From Lindgomyces ingoldianus (Eukaryota; Ascomycota; Dothideomycetes; Pleosporales; Lindgomycetaceae): 64,000 bases of DNA. A program made the position numbers and the translations under genes. The DNA is taken from positions 98,152 to 162,151 of the forward strand of contig NW_022985212.1 in NCBI RefSeq assembly GCF_010093535.1, read 5' to 3'. Numbering within the stretch: position 1 is the first letter of the stretch; each line of letters begins with the position of its first letter. The notes below the pieces were generated by a model that was not told the origin of the DNA, did not search any database, and was given only the letters and a program-made list of their open reading frames with translations. Of the stretch, positions 1-12,284 are shown piece by piece.

Positions 1-386
1 TTCCTGAGATGAATGATGGGTTTGGATATGATGTATATGGGATGATTGATTGATTGTATTGATCGCGTTTATTTATCGATCCTTTTTCTGCTCTACTCGT
101 GTTGCTCGGCTTTTTGTTTTGCCGATCCGAGTCCCTCGCGCACTTGCCCTATGCGCGACCAGCTTGCAACATGCTGCAATTTGCTGCAAATTGCTGCAAA
201 ATGCTGCAAAATGCTGCAACATGCTGTAAAATGCTGCAATTTGCTGCAACATGCTGTAAAATGCTGCAACATGCTGCAAAATGCTGCAATTTGCTGCAAC
301 ATACTGTTCGAGCTTATTGCTCGTACTATGTAGCAGCTTTCGTCAAGCGTTCCTCCTGTCTTGACAGTAGGTGCGCATATCTAACA
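1..386 (+). mobile_element. Solo-LTR-like element, family A, copy 1 (5' end outside window)
   Basis: This is one of six copies of a roughly 330-410-bp element that begins TGTCAGATTGAAG and ends GCGCATATCTGACA; here the start lies outside the window. TG..CA ends, 8-bp inverted termini (TGTCAGAT/ATCTGACA) and 5-bp target duplications at four other copies point to a solo LTR of an LTR retrotransposon whose internal region is not in the window. The end reads ATCTAACA, a single RIP-type change. Positions 171-300 hold 13 units of a 10-bp minisatellite. The open frames across this copy (46-333, 99-395) exist only because a 10-bp repeat without stops is open in all frames; they are not judged genes. 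Confidence 0.75.
171..300 (+). repeat. 10-bp minisatellite, 13 units, inside LTR A
   Basis: Thirteen consecutive units of consensus NTGCWGCAAN (for example ATGCTGCAAT, TTGCTGCAAA) run without any length change, so every unit keeps an exact 10-bp register. Variation is confined mainly to the two bases between the TGCTGCAA cores and to occasional TGCTGTAA changes. The same array recurs with different unit numbers in every family A copy. Confidence 0.95.
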
Positions 387-1868
387 CTACCTTAATTTTT
401 TATACTCTAGAGATAAGATAATTACTAGTAAAATGTTCTAGTTTACTATAGTTGTAATAGTTACTAAAAGTTGTCTGTTTTTTAAGGGCAGGTGTCTAGC
501 TAGGTTAACAGTGGGTAGCTAGGGTGGATTAGAGTACTAACATAGGTGTAGGTCAGGGTGCACTAGAATAGTATACTGCCTTAGAGGTATTACTAAAAAC
601 TTTTTAAGATTAATCTATAATAAGTCTAATATTAAAGTGTTAGGTGTAGTTAATAGTTTACTTTAAAATAGTAAAAGTGTTTTTTCTTTCTATGTTATAA
701 GCTATTAGGTAGGCTACTATTATCTTAAAGAAACTCTTTTAAGTGTGTTTAAAACCTAATTTTAGTACTTTTAAGCTAAGTAGTATCTTTTTTTATAAGT
801 AAAAGAACTATTTTAACTTTAATATAAACTTTTTAATAGCAGCACTAATAAAGAAAGCTTTAAAGGCAAAAAATGCTTCTTCTTTACCTATTTTTAAAGT
901 TTAAAACACTTGTTACGCCTCTATCTCTTTATTACTAGTAATAAAGTAAGTTTATAAAAGCTTAATTATTTTGTTTATGTTTTTAAACTCAAAGTTATCT
1001 AATTTAGCTAGGTATCTAGGCTCTAGGTATTTCTTTATAATACTAGCAGTGTGTTCTTATACTAATGCTATGCGTGCACGCTTACTCTAATAGTAATCTA
1101 AATTAATATTAAGTCTATCTATAATAAAAGCTTACTATTATTTAAACATAGGTTTTTTACTATCTATAAGGTTCTTAATCTTAAGTGTACATTTAGTAAA
1201 GTAGCTTTAAAAGAGCGTAAAAGAGCTTAAAAAGTCTCTTACTATTAGTGTAGTAGAGGTAATTTAAGGCATTACTAAAAGTAATTTAGTAGTTAGTAGA
1301 GGTTAATTAAGACTAATAGTTTTTAATCTAGTTAGCTGTTTAATTTATACCTTTAATTAAACAACTTAGTCTTTAAAAGCTATGTTACTAGGGTTTAACT
1401 TTAAATCTAGTAAGTTTTTAGCTTTAGGTCTTATAAAAAAAGGTTTAGCTATTAAAGTTAGTAGTTATTTAGCCTTAGTAGTAGGCATTTTACCTTAGCT
1501 ACAGCTAGAGCGTGTTTCTAATTTTAAACTAAGGTCTAAAAGTAGTTAAGAGTTAGGCATTAGTAGTTATCTTTAATTCTAATAAGTTATTAGTAGTTTT
1601 TAGGTTTTTACTTTAGCGCACTTTTTATAACTTTTTTAAAAGCAATCTTAATTATAGAGGATAGGAAATTCTAAACTTAAAGGCTTTAGTTAAGAGAAGG
1701 TCTTTAAGATCTTATTTATAATAACTAAATAATTTAATATAATAGTGTGTAAAAACTATAACCTAAACTAAATTAAACACTTTTTAGAGTTAGACATAGT
1801 TAAATAAATAATTAAATATAATATTATTAATAAAGCTGTTACTAGTAAAAGTAAGTTTTCTAATATAA
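387..1868. repeat. AT-rich RIP-degraded DNA, element not identified
   Basis: No open reading frame of interest. The stretch is rich in TAG, TAA, TTA and CTA triplets and nearly lacks TCA, CCA, TGA and TGG, as in the recognisable RIPped transposons elsewhere in the window. I could not assign a transposon family. Confidence 0.6.
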
Positions 1869-2504
1869 TGTAACAGCACAGGCAAGACATTAGGTTTAAA
1901 TGCAGTAGGAATCTACTTAAAGGCATATAGGAGTGCGTGGGGATGTCAGATATGCGCACCTACTGTCAAGACAGGAGGAACGCTTGACGAAAGCTGCTAC
2001 ATAGTACAAGCAATAAGCTCGAACAGTATGTTGCTGCAAATTGCAGCATTTTACAGCATTTTGCAGCATTTTGCAGCATTTTGCAGCATTTTGCAGCATT
2101 TTGCAGCTGGTCGCGCATGGGGCAAGTGCGCGAGGGACTCAGATCGGAAAAACAAAAGCCGAGCAACACGAGTAGAGCAGAAAAAAGGATTAATAAATCA
2201 ATACAATCAATCATCATCCTATACATCATATCCAAACCCATCATTCATCTCAGGAAGCCTAGAAACAGTGCTTCAATCTAACAGGGGACCCTAAACCTAG
2301 GAATGCTATTAACACCTATAGGCCTTATAAAAAAGGATATTAGAAAACTACTAAGCTAGCTACAGAGGCGAGGTGCAACTAAATACATAAAGGAATAGAG
2401 GTAACTGCAGGGGACAGGATTAAGTTATAGTCGAGGCCGATACAGGGACCCTTCAGATAGGTTCCGAGCGACCCAAGATGGAACGATTCGTGAGAATCGT
2501 TACA
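1869..2504 (+). mobile_element. Solo LTR, family B, interrupted by a family A element
   Basis: Starts TGTAACAGCAC and ends GAATCGTTACA, matching the complete family B copies at 24589-24894 and 60682-60970. The copy is split at 1944-2283 by a family A element flanked on both sides by GGGGA. Several C-to-T changes relative to the other copies show light RIP. The right end abuts the 183-bp tandem array directly, and no target duplication is visible around the whole copy (TATAA on the left, GGTAG on the right), so its right flank may have been rearranged. Confidence 0.8.
1944..2283 (-). mobile_element. Solo-LTR-like element, family A, copy 2, TSD GGGGA
   Basis: Reads TGTCAGATATGCG at the left and CAATCTAACA at the right, so it is inverted relative to copy 1. 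Direct repeats GGGGA at 1939-1943 and 2284-2288 show it transposed into LTR B. Its minisatellite (about 2031-2107) has 7-8 units, fewer than the 13 in copy 1. Confidence 0.85.
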
Positions 2505-3147
2505 GGTAGTCGGGAATAGCATTGTGGTACTTGGCTAGCATTAAGCGCTAGCTGCATTTAGGTTTTTAGTGGAATTAAACACCATCCACCTCTAGCTGTT
2601 AGTAGTACATATGTAATAGACAGAGACGTTTTGCAAAGGCTCTGCAAGCTAGATTCTGTAATATTGTATGCATCTATATAGTTTATAGGTAGTCGGGAAT
2701 AGCATTGTGGTACTTGGCTAGCATTAAGCGCTAGCCGCATTTGGGTTTTTAGTAGAATCAAACACCATCCACCTCTAGCTGTTAGTAGTACATAGATAAT
2801 AGACAGAAACGTTTTGCAAAGGCTCTGCAAGCTAGATTCTGTAATATTATTTGCATCTATATAGTTTGTAGGTAGTCGAGAATAGCATTATGGATGGTAC
2901 TTAGCTGGCATTAGGTGCTAGCCGCATTCGGGTTTTTAGTGGAATCGAACAGCACCCACCTCTAGCGGTTAGTAGTACATAGATAATAGACAGAAACGTT
3001 TCGCAAAGGCTCTGCAAGCTAGAGTCTGTAATATTGTATGCATCTGTATAGTTTATAGGTAGTCGAGAATAGCATTGTGGTACTTAGCTGGCATTAGACG
3101 CTAGCTGCATTTAGGTTTTTAGTGGAATCAAACACCATCCACCTAGA
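2505..3147. repeat. Tandem repeat, about 3.5 units of 183-187 bp
   Basis: Units begin with GGTAGTCGGGAATAGC or GGTAGTCGAGAATAGC at 2505, 2688, 2871 and 3058; the third unit is 187 bp because of a 4-bp GATG insertion, and the fourth is cut after about 90 bp at the junction with a pogo fragment. Each unit read on the minus strand contains a sequence resembling the RNA polymerase III B box; it is exact (GTTCGATTCC) only in the third unit and changed by C-to-T in the others. No gene is seen. Confidence 0.9.
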
Positions 3148-4489
3148 ATAATAACATGTACAACTTTAGCAAAACAGGCTTTATTATAGGCTAAATATCT
3201 ATTAACTATACTTGCGCTTAAAACTTTACTTTAAGCTCTAAATAACACTTTACAAATGTACTAGGCTAGTTTATGCTAACATAGCCTAGATTACGCTTAG
3301 CGCGCAAAGAATTAGCTATATTAGCTATAAATGCTATCTAAGAGGAAAATCCTTGCGCATATAGCTTAAGTATAGTCTTAACAATCACCCGCTTCTTATT
3401 ATTGCCTAGCCTTTATAAGTTAGCTATAGAATTAGCTTGTAAAGGTTATCTAGCACTATAGTTATTTATTGTCTTTTAAGGGACTTTGTACAGTCGCCTA
3501 CTAAAAGTGATTAGCCACTTTAGCGAGAGGCCTAGGCTATCCTACAATGCTTTAATTTTAATTAATTATAACTTAATTAAATTACCACCTTTGTTAATAG
3601 TTATAAAAGTAAATAAAACCTTGCGCAAAGAGCTATCTAAGTGTACTATTAATATAATATAGTAATTCCACCTTTACAGCGTCAGCGCTAGCAAAATTTT
3701 AAGTTATCTTAGCATTTCTAAGTTAACAGTTACATATAACATCCGCCGGCTACGCAAGCAGCCCCAGCCTATCTATACAAAAGCCCTGCGTACAAGCTAG
3801 CCTCTAAAGCTTAATAAACGCGCTAAGAGGCATTTAATTTGCTATGTAGTAAATAATCCCTTTGCTACGCTCTAGACTATTGCAACCCTGTCTAAGACCT
3901 ACTGCTGTATCTATGCTAGTACTATAAGAAGATACCTTATAAAACATAAGTACTACGCCTTCTATCTATGTTGCAAGCCTTAGCTTTTAGCTATACATAA
4001 AAAAAAACAACTCTGCTTTACTTAAATCTATTAATATAATAAAAGCAATAATGTAGCTTGCGTAGCCTATTATAATAAAGCAACATTTAAAGTTAGCTTA
4101 GACACTAGACCTCTATATATACGTTAGCAGCATAGAAAAGCGTACAAGAGTTAGTACCTAAAGCCTATATTTAAGTCTAGAAGGACTACAGTCTTTGTAT
4201 TTAGTGTAATCTCTTTTAATTTTAAATTAGAGTTGTTTATTACCTAAAAAGGTAAGCAAAATAATGCTAGCAAATACTACTAAATTCTGCACGACGTTAG
4301 CATCCTATTCTATAAGCAGCTTACAGAGAAACGCGGTATTAGCATATAGATGTAGGATACAACCTCTATTTATACTGCAAAGGCTACCTAAAAGTGTATA
4401 GACAACTATAGCATAATATAAATAGATTAGCCTCTATAAAGTCTTAATTTAAATCTAATTAAGAACCTTTAGCAGATTATAAAGCTCTG
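3148..4489. mobile_element. RIPped pogo-type transposon fragment and unassigned RIPped DNA
   Basis: The first part (about 3148-3490) matches, with RIP changes, internal parts of the pogo relics at 44667-45767 and 53234-55096, including the stretch that in the latter encodes the YNF-x-K/E-x-x-F catalytic region. Orientation switches inside the match, as in a foldback copy. The remainder to 4489 is AT-rich and could not be assigned. Confidence 0.55.
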
Positions 4490-4655
4490 CTATCAGATAT
4501 GCGCACCTACTGTCAAGACAGGAGGAACGCTGGACGAAAGCTGCTACATAGTACAAGCAATAAGCTCGAACAGTATGTTGCAGCAAATTGCAGCATTTTA
4601 CAGCAAATTGCAGCATGTTGCAGCATTTTGCAATATTCTGCAACAAATTGCAGCT
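4490..4655 (-). mobile_element. Solo-LTR-like element, family A, copy 3 (truncated)
   Basis: Begins TATCAGATATGCGC (RIP-type change of TGTCAGAT) and runs inverted through the conserved right part of family A into the minisatellite, then stops at 4655 where the sequence changes to GATGATGATGATG, the presumed 3' tail of the LINE. About eight minisatellite units remain (about 4576-4654). The other half of this copy is not found at the far end of the LINE. Confidence 0.8.
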
Positions 4656-7600
4656 GATGATGATGATGTCTTTACGAGCAGATTATCCTTCCTTTCTAGG
4701 AAGAAAGTGGCTAGTCCCGATTAGGAAGGATAACGGGCTTTGCTTAGAAGGTCTTAGCAGCGCCAATTATATTTAGAGGGAAAAACCACGCAGCAGAAGT
4801 GATTTTAACACCCCTGACCGCGTTGTCTTCAATCACGATAGGGAAAAAAGAAGGCTAGATCAAGCATGTAGCAGAGCAGAATAATTACTTAAAGCTTAAA
4901 AACGTAGAACAAAAAAGCTTTTTAGTTATTTGATTTTCTACCAATCAGATCAATAACCAGCTTATATCCAGACTAATAGAAGAGAGGGCTTAGCGGTAGA
5001 GATAGTGTATTATTTAATTACGTCCGGCTCTAGCCTAGAGGGCACTAGTGCGTTATTACCTAAGCGCTTCCTTAGTGATGGCTTAACTCCTTGTAGCTCT
5101 TACATGCCTTCTGCTCTACTATCTAGCGTAGTTGTTACATATCCCCCTAATTATAATTTATAGCAAGCGTTCTTAAAGTCTCTTCTTTAAGTGTTTAAAG
5201 TCCTTTTATTAGCAAGTAAAGTAGAGCCTGCTATTATGTAGAGTTAGTATTAAGTGTCTCTTTTCTACTATTGTCTTTATAGTTCTAGGTTCCTATCTTT
5301 TTTCTTGCTCTAGGCGGCCTGTTGCTATTACGTACCTAACTATTATCTTTACTATGTTAATGTCTAGCAACTATTCTACTAAGTCTGCTAGTGCCTTTCT
5401 CTTTAAAAAGAAGAGGAGGTTTCTTTTTCTAGTCTTTATTTACTAAAGCATTTGTATTTAGAGTGTGTTCTATCTACAGCATTAGAAAAAAAAAGTGCTA
5501 AATAGTTTTTTCTACCTAACTACATATGCACATGTTTAAGTCTGCAGCTTCTATTTAGTATAGGTATGTGTTTAGCTGTGTTATTCTAGTTTATAATTAT
5601 GCTAGTATTTTTACTTCTTGCTAGGTTAAGGTGTTATAGAGCTTCTTAGTGTGTTTTTTTAGTAGAGCTATGTCTATCTTACGCAAGTATTTTCTTACTC
5701 TTGTTAGTAAGTTTTTTCTTTATCTCTAGATTTTTACTGTAGTCCTAGTTACTGTTAACCTTACTTAGTAAAAAGGTCTAGTTAGCACACTGCTCTCTGC
5801 TGTAGCTTTTTTTACTGCTTTCTTAGCCTTCTTTACTAAATTATTACTTCCTGCTAGGCACTATACTATATGTACAGAGCACTGCCTTTCCCTTAGTGCC
5901 TAAGTTATGTTGTAGATCTGTTTAATGCTAGCTTAGCTAGACTAATCCTGCAGTTAGTGTATTACCTGTATAGCTACTTAGCTGCTAGTAAGAATAATAA
6001 CCTAGTCTACTGTCTAGCATGTTAGAAGAGAGGTTAGCGCTGCCGCTATTGCTGCCAGCTCTGCTGTGTAGGGGTTTTACTCTGTCCTAGGCTCTAAGGT
6101 GAAGGACAAGGTAGCAGCTTAAGTAGGCGCTCCCCTCCGCGTGTTGTCTATTGCCTTCTATCCCTACTATACTAAGCTAGACAGATGCGCTTATTACAAT
6201 TCTAATACTATTACACTAGTTAGCTAGTGTTATAGCCTTTACTTAGTCTAGTTTAATTATTGCTAAGATGTAATAGTTTTATAGCTACACACTATGCAAA
6301 TTAATTATTTTTATTTAGTTAGTATTAAGCTTCTCTAGCTATTCTATAATCTTCTACAGCAGTAATTAAAACTGTTAAAAGCTTATAATATTAAATTTTA
6401 ATATAAAGTTTATTTTTAGCAGCATGTAGACATTAATCTACATCTTAATAGCCTTTACTGTGTGGCGTTTATGCACTGTCTGTAGACTTACTTCTGCCTC
6501 TGCTACAGCTGCAGTAACTATCTAAAAGCAGCCTATAACAGCTTAAGCTTCTATTTTCTATATTCTATTTATTACTTTTATTAAAATTATGCTGCACACG
6601 TGCATCTATACACTTAATGCGTAGTCTACTACTAGAGCTACTGTTAACTTAAAAAGCTACTAGGCTATAGCAGAGAAGACTATCTATAACTGCCTTAGCG
6701 CTAGGGCTGCTCTTAGGCCCCTTGCTGCTGCCCTTGCTATGTGCTGCTTATATCTTAGCTCTACATCTATAATAATGCGTAGAATTTTAGCTTCTGTTGT
6801 TAGTTTAACTAGCTATTCTTTAACACTTACTAGTCTTATACTTATTTTACCTTTATTTTTTATAAAGTGTATTAAAGTAGTTTTATCTTTTTTAAAAGTT
6901 GCTTTACTTTTCTTTTTTTACTTTATTACTTTTTTAATAATGTTTTAACATTTTATGTAATTTTTTTTTAGCTAAAAGTTTTATTACCTAAGCGTTGTAG
7001 TTATCTATAAAAGTAAATAAACTACTATAAGCATTAATCTAGTGTTAGACTAGATTAGTGTTAAAAAAAAACAAGATTAAAAAAAAAGAAATCTCTGTAA
7101 AAGCCCTGCCTAGGGCAGCAGTTTCTCCTTAGACGTGTAGCTATTAACTGTAATAGTTGCTGTATAATTAGAGCAAAAGGCGTCTATCTATTATACTAGG
7201 CCTAGTAGTATCCCTCTAGCACAGAGCCTCTAGGTTAGCCTGTCTTTACATACTCTATTATATGCCCCTTTTATGTTAAAGCTTACTAGACTTAGCACTC
7301 TTCTAGATCTTTATGCGTTGTAGATGTGTTCTTATAACATTAATAGCACTTCTTTTACTAATTACTATTTTCTTTTACTAAAGTAGTTTATAGAAAGTAA
7401 CTTGTATGTTTTTGTTATATATAAGATTTTTTTTACTATAACAGCTTTAAGGATCTTGCTAAGAGTTAATAGTAAAGAGATAAGTCTTTATAACTTTACT
7501 ACTTTATAGTTGCTTTTTTTAGCTTTTTAAGCAGGACAATCTAAGCGTTTCTCTACTATGCTAGGATAACTCCCTTCTCTAGTAATGTTTAAAATAAAAG

Positions 7601-8272
7601 TAAGATCCTCTTTTTTGCAACTAGCTATAGCTGCCTCTATACTATAACTAGAAGCCTATTATTGCCTAGTGCCTTCTACAGCTTAGCTGCAAATAGACAG
7701 CATTCTATTTTGTCTATAGTTAGGTTAGGCATGCTAACTAGGCTACGTTGCTAGTGTTTGCTCTTATTCTTAATAGTGTTTAGAAGCAGTAGAAAGAACA
7801 ACTACAGCAACTTATCTGCTATCTTTAGATTTTCTTCTATGCTTAATTTATTAGTTCTTTTTAAAAAGGTTATTTTATTAAACATTACAATACTATTTAG
7901 CTTAAAGTATCTTATAGCTTTCTAAATGTTAGCATTATTTACTAAAAAGTTCTTCTAGTAGGTTCTGCACTATTGCTGCGTTGCGTTGTAAAATTCCTTT
8001 ACTACTGCCTTTACCTATTGTTCTGTCTCTATACTTGTTCTTCTTACCTACTGTTCTACTTTTGCCTTGTTTCTCTAGTGCATATATACTCTTTATAACT
8101 GTGTAAGGTTTACAGTCTACTATCTTTTTACATATAGCAAGGGCCTAGCTCTTAGGGTTAGCTTGTAGACTGCCTTTATTGCTGCTTCTATTAGCCTATC
8201 TATCTGTTACTATATACTGCCCTCTATTAGTTTAGCTTTCAGAGTTTTTTTAACTCTTATTTATATTACTTT
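4656..8272 (-). mobile_element. Tad1-like LINE, 3' part of ORF2 (RIPped, minus strand)
   Basis: The minus strand from 8272 downwards continues the coding relic that stops at 22382 on the other side of the Gypsy insertion. Just inside the break it reads a linker resembling ARPSPYAKRWW of fungal LINE polymerases, followed by reverse-transcriptase-like sequence full of TAG/TAA stops. The last 500 bp (4656-5150) are less mutated and end, on the minus strand, in a (CATCAT)n-like tail against a family A minisatellite. Transposition of LINEs needs an endonuclease and reverse transcriptase; this copy encodes neither intact. Confidence 0.65.
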
Positions 8273-8277
8273 TTATA

Positions 8278-8871
8278 TGTTACGGTCTACGGTTGGACCA
8301 GCGTAACTCCACCAGCAGTGCTCCACAATCTAGCTGGATTGGGACAGGGTTCGCTTACAGACTAATCGGAGGACACGGAGGCAGCGCAGCTGCCCGACAT
8401 CACGGAAGAATGCGTCGTCCAATAAGGGGACGGGCCGCGAATCCAGGGAGTCAAGGGGAGCTCATGGGAGCCCCCCTTGGCGGGCTCCTACAAGCTCCCG
8501 CCAACTCCCCTTAGCGTCCCTAGCACATGTATATAGTTCCTACATTAAACAACTTTTAAAAGGTGTGTGTAACATTTAGTTTATTTTTTACATAGACTAA
8601 GTAGCATTTAGCTTTCTAAAGAGCTGCAATACTATTTATCTATCTTGCACTATATATACTTCTAACCCTGTCTAACAGGACTGTTTAACCCTAGCCTCTC
8701 TACTGCTGCACATAGGGCAAACTATAATCTAGTCACCCTAAGAAACCCTCTATTAGCCCATTAGCCTGTACGTAGGACTGTACACTCTACTAGATTAGCC
8801 TCTACTATCTGTTCTACTTTCTCTAGGAATACTATAAGACCTAAGTGCTTTCTAAAGTAAGAATTATAATA
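8278..8871 (+). repeat. 5' LTR of Gypsy 1
   Basis: 594 bp, same length as the 3' LTR. The first 240 bp keep a fairly GC-rich sequence, and differences between the two LTRs are C/T and G/A transitions, mostly at CCA, TCA, TGG and TGA, which is the RIP signature seen throughout the window. The open frame 8293-8514 lies wholly in the LTR and is not considered a gene. Confidence 0.9.
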
Positions 8872-11800
8872 TTAAACACTACTCTCTTTAAAAAGTATAA
8901 ATACTTTATAACATAACTTAAATTCTAACATAGCCTATGCTGCGCTATTAGGATCTATAGAAATTCCTACCTAAAGTAAAGCTGTTCTAGCAAAATAGAT
9001 TAACGCAATCTAGGACAACATTAAAGAACTCTAGTAAATTAGTAATAAGGTTAGTAAATTATTAAAACTTAAGTAAAAAATTACTAACTTCTACTAAAAA
9101 GTAGTAGAATTATAAAACTTTTTTAAACCTTTAACTCTCTAAGAAGCAACTAACTAAGCCTATTAAATATATAAACTATAAGTAAAATTAGTAAAGATTT
9201 AGAACATCTTAATAAAAAAAGTAAGTAATATAGTAAAAAAGACTTTAAAACTAGCTCTTTTAAAGCTTTTTAAAGAATTATTTAAGAACCTTTAACTATT
9301 TTTTACAAAATGTTACCTTTATATGTAATATAATAAAGAAGTATTCTAGACTAACACAGAAATAATATCCTAAATAAAACTACACTTAGAAGGCCCCCCT
9401 ATAATTTAGTTCTAACTTTATACAGACAATTAGATAAACTTTAGAGTAAATAGTAAAGCACTTACTTTTAAAATAAAAAAAATATTTAGTAGTATTAAAA
9501 ATTTTAAAGAAGCCTTAATAGCTATTTATAAAACTCTTAATAAAAAAAAAATTATAGCTAATAAGTTAAACACTATAAAATAAAAAACTAGCCTAGTCTA
9601 GAACTACACAGCACGCTTTAGAGAACAGCTAGCTATCTGCAGATAGACAGACTAGAAGGCTCTCTGCTGCATGTTCTATAATAGATTAAGTAAAATAGTA
9701 AAAGATAAATTTATACACAGTAAAAAACTAACTACTTTTAAAAACTTTATTACATAAGTAACAACTTATAATAATTATTATAAAAAGTGTAAAAAAGAAA
9801 AGAAATAAAAAGAAACTTTTTAAAAACTAGAGTTTATTCTTAAAAAAAAAAGCTTTTATAATATAATAAAAAACTAATAGACCTTAGTTATATAAAGCAT
9901 ATATAAAGCCCCCTTTTTAAGAAGAGCTAAGTTCTAGAACATAATAAGCCGCCTTTAATAAAGGAATAATAAAAGTAGCTAAAGAATAAGGCCTGCTTAA
10001 ACTATAAAAAAGTAGGATATTTCTGTTAAAATTACCTAGACTTTTAGAAAGAGGAGAATAAAAATACTACTATAATAATAAAAACTATTACTGCTAAATA
10101 CAGCCTTATAAATAAAGAAATATTAAAAAGACTAAATAGTAAACTTTACTAGTAATATAAAAAAAACTATTTTTTAAACAACTACTTAAAAGTATATTAA
10201 AAAGTAGTTATTTAAAACTTTAGTAGCTTTAATATAGTGTTATAAGACCTTATAATTTTTAAAAAATATAAAGAAAAGACTTAGATTTAAGAATATATTA
10301 TAAATATTTAAAAAAAAAGAAAAATAGTTTCTTTTTTAAGACTAGACCTCTAGCACTTTAGTAAAAGAACTCTTCTAATAGTTTTAGAAATGTAAATGCT
10401 AAAAGTGCAGTCTATAACATAACTACTTAAGTTATTACATAGTCTTACTTTACTAAATAAACATTAGTAATAACTACCTTACATTTAACATTATATAATA
10501 AATAGCTAAAGTTAAGTATAATATTATAAATAAAAAAAAGTAATAGTAGTTCTTTATTAAAATTAAAGATTAAAAACTAGAAGGACTAGGCAGACCTGCT
10601 AGGTTTAAAGTCTTAAAGCTAGTACCTAGGAAGCCTAAGACACTGCTTTTAAGCCTTATAATTAGCAGAAAAGCTTTAGTAATGTAAGAAAGCTATAGTT
10701 AGTGCGCACTCTATAAAAATAAAAACTATAGCACTAATAATTACTAATAAAAAGAACACCCTGTTTAGATAGTATAAACGTAGAAATACCTACAGTAGAC
10801 TTAGAAGAGCCCCCTTAATATGTTACATAGACCTAATAATTGTCTATACCCCTAGTACTAGTGCACGCAACAATACTGCATTAAACACTAGAACAATAAG
10901 CATAAAATAGGCTAGTAGCCTACATAGAAAAAGAACCACAACAGATGCCTATAGTAAGAGACAGCCTTAGCCTGCAAAACTACAAACTGTTACACCTGCT
11001 AAACAGCTCCCCTACACAAGCAGAAGGGATAGGCAGCGTGTAAAAAATAAGATAACTATAGGTTCTACTATTTCTAGTAGAAAGCAGTAAGAAAAGAAGA
11101 CTACCTAACATTATATTATCTAGTTAAAGATTATAAATATAAAGTAGCTAACTACTATAATTAAGAATATTAAATTTATAAAAAAAAAAAATAAGTTTAA
11201 TAATAACTTATAAAACATTAACTCTTATTTTTTTCTTAATAAAAAAGTTAAACATAATATATTAGCAATAATTACAGTAGAATAAGGGGTAGGACACAGT
11301 CTTATAACTACTTTTATGTACAAAGGATAGCCTAGACTAGCTCTTATAGACAGTAGATGCACCTTTACTGCTATTAATAAGAATTAAGTAGATAAATAAA
11401 GCATACTATTCTACATAAAAAAAAACCTGTTTAAGGTAACTCTTACTAACACATTATTAATTAAATATAGTAGAGGATAGATTAACTTAAAAACTTATAA
11501 AAAAGACTTTAAAACCCCTAACATAAAGAACTAGAGGTCTATAAATATACTCTAGCTAAAAGGTAAGTATAACATAATTCTAGGCTATAACTAGCTTAGA
11601 ACTTATAATTTTGCAATTAACTAGAGAACTATAACTATAGAAACCCCTAACAACTATGCACACATAACCTAGTTAGCATGCTATAATAACTATTACCTAG
11701 TCTATAAATAAGTAAAACAGGGTAGTAGTTACTACTTTAAAAAAAGAAAACTCTAAAAATTCCCTTACTAAAAGCTAAAAGCTTAAGTAATAAAAATAAT

Positions 11801-12004
11801 AAAAAAAAAACTTAAAAAAGTTTTTTATAAAAAAATTAAAGCTAATAAGAATGTAAAATAAATTAGCGTTATTTAAATTTAAAAAGAAGGCTGCATTCTA
11901 ACTAAGTATAAAGATTATAAGAATATATTTAAGACACTAGAGAACCTAGAAGAGCTACTACTACACTAGCCTTAAAATTACACTATTAACTTAATAAAAG
12001 ATTA

Positions 12005-12284
12005 TGTTGAATAGGCTCTGACAGCTAGCTGCTTATAGTATGAGCACTTAAGTAGCAAGAGTAAGAGTGGTGTACAGTGTGCACAGCGTATAAGGTAGGT
12101 AAGGTGAGGGCAACATGTTTCTAGTTCTATTGCTCTTGTCTTTCCTCTGTACAGAGGAAAAGGGGGATATCTAGATGTTCGCGCACAGAGGTTCGCGCAC
12201 GAGCATTATGTGACATAGATACGTGATCCTGCTTGTGCGCGATCGTTTGTATCTAGGCCGCGACGCTGCTGCTGCGTACAGACA
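12005..12284 (-). repeat. LTR of the Copia element (left copy)
   Basis: 280 bp, matching 18127-18406 base for base in length; the pair differs by scattered C/T and G/A transitions. It keeps long CG-containing stretches (for example near 12180-12270) and is less mutated than the internal region. Confidence 0.92.

Noticed and set aside
171..300. CRISPR-like array
   Set aside because: Units are 10 bp with no spacers, in a fungal genome; it is a minisatellite.
46..395. Open frames of 60-127 residues with CCKMLQ-type repeats in LTR A copies (46-395, 1917-2294, 51724-52118, 62270-62670)
   Set aside because: A 10-bp repeat without stops is open in every frame and on both strands; the frames differ between copies, have no codon preference and end where the array ends.
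2505..3147. tRNA gene in the 183-bp repeat
   Set aside because: A B-box-like motif is present, but no cloverleaf with acceptor, D and anticodon stems could be formed by eye.
6739..6948. Small ORFs inside RIPped transposons (6739-6948, 12843-13073, 13482-13691, 58620-58826, 61250-61432, 61544-61738)
   Set aside because: They lie in other frames or strands of identified transposon relics, are low-complexity or AT-driven and have no motif.
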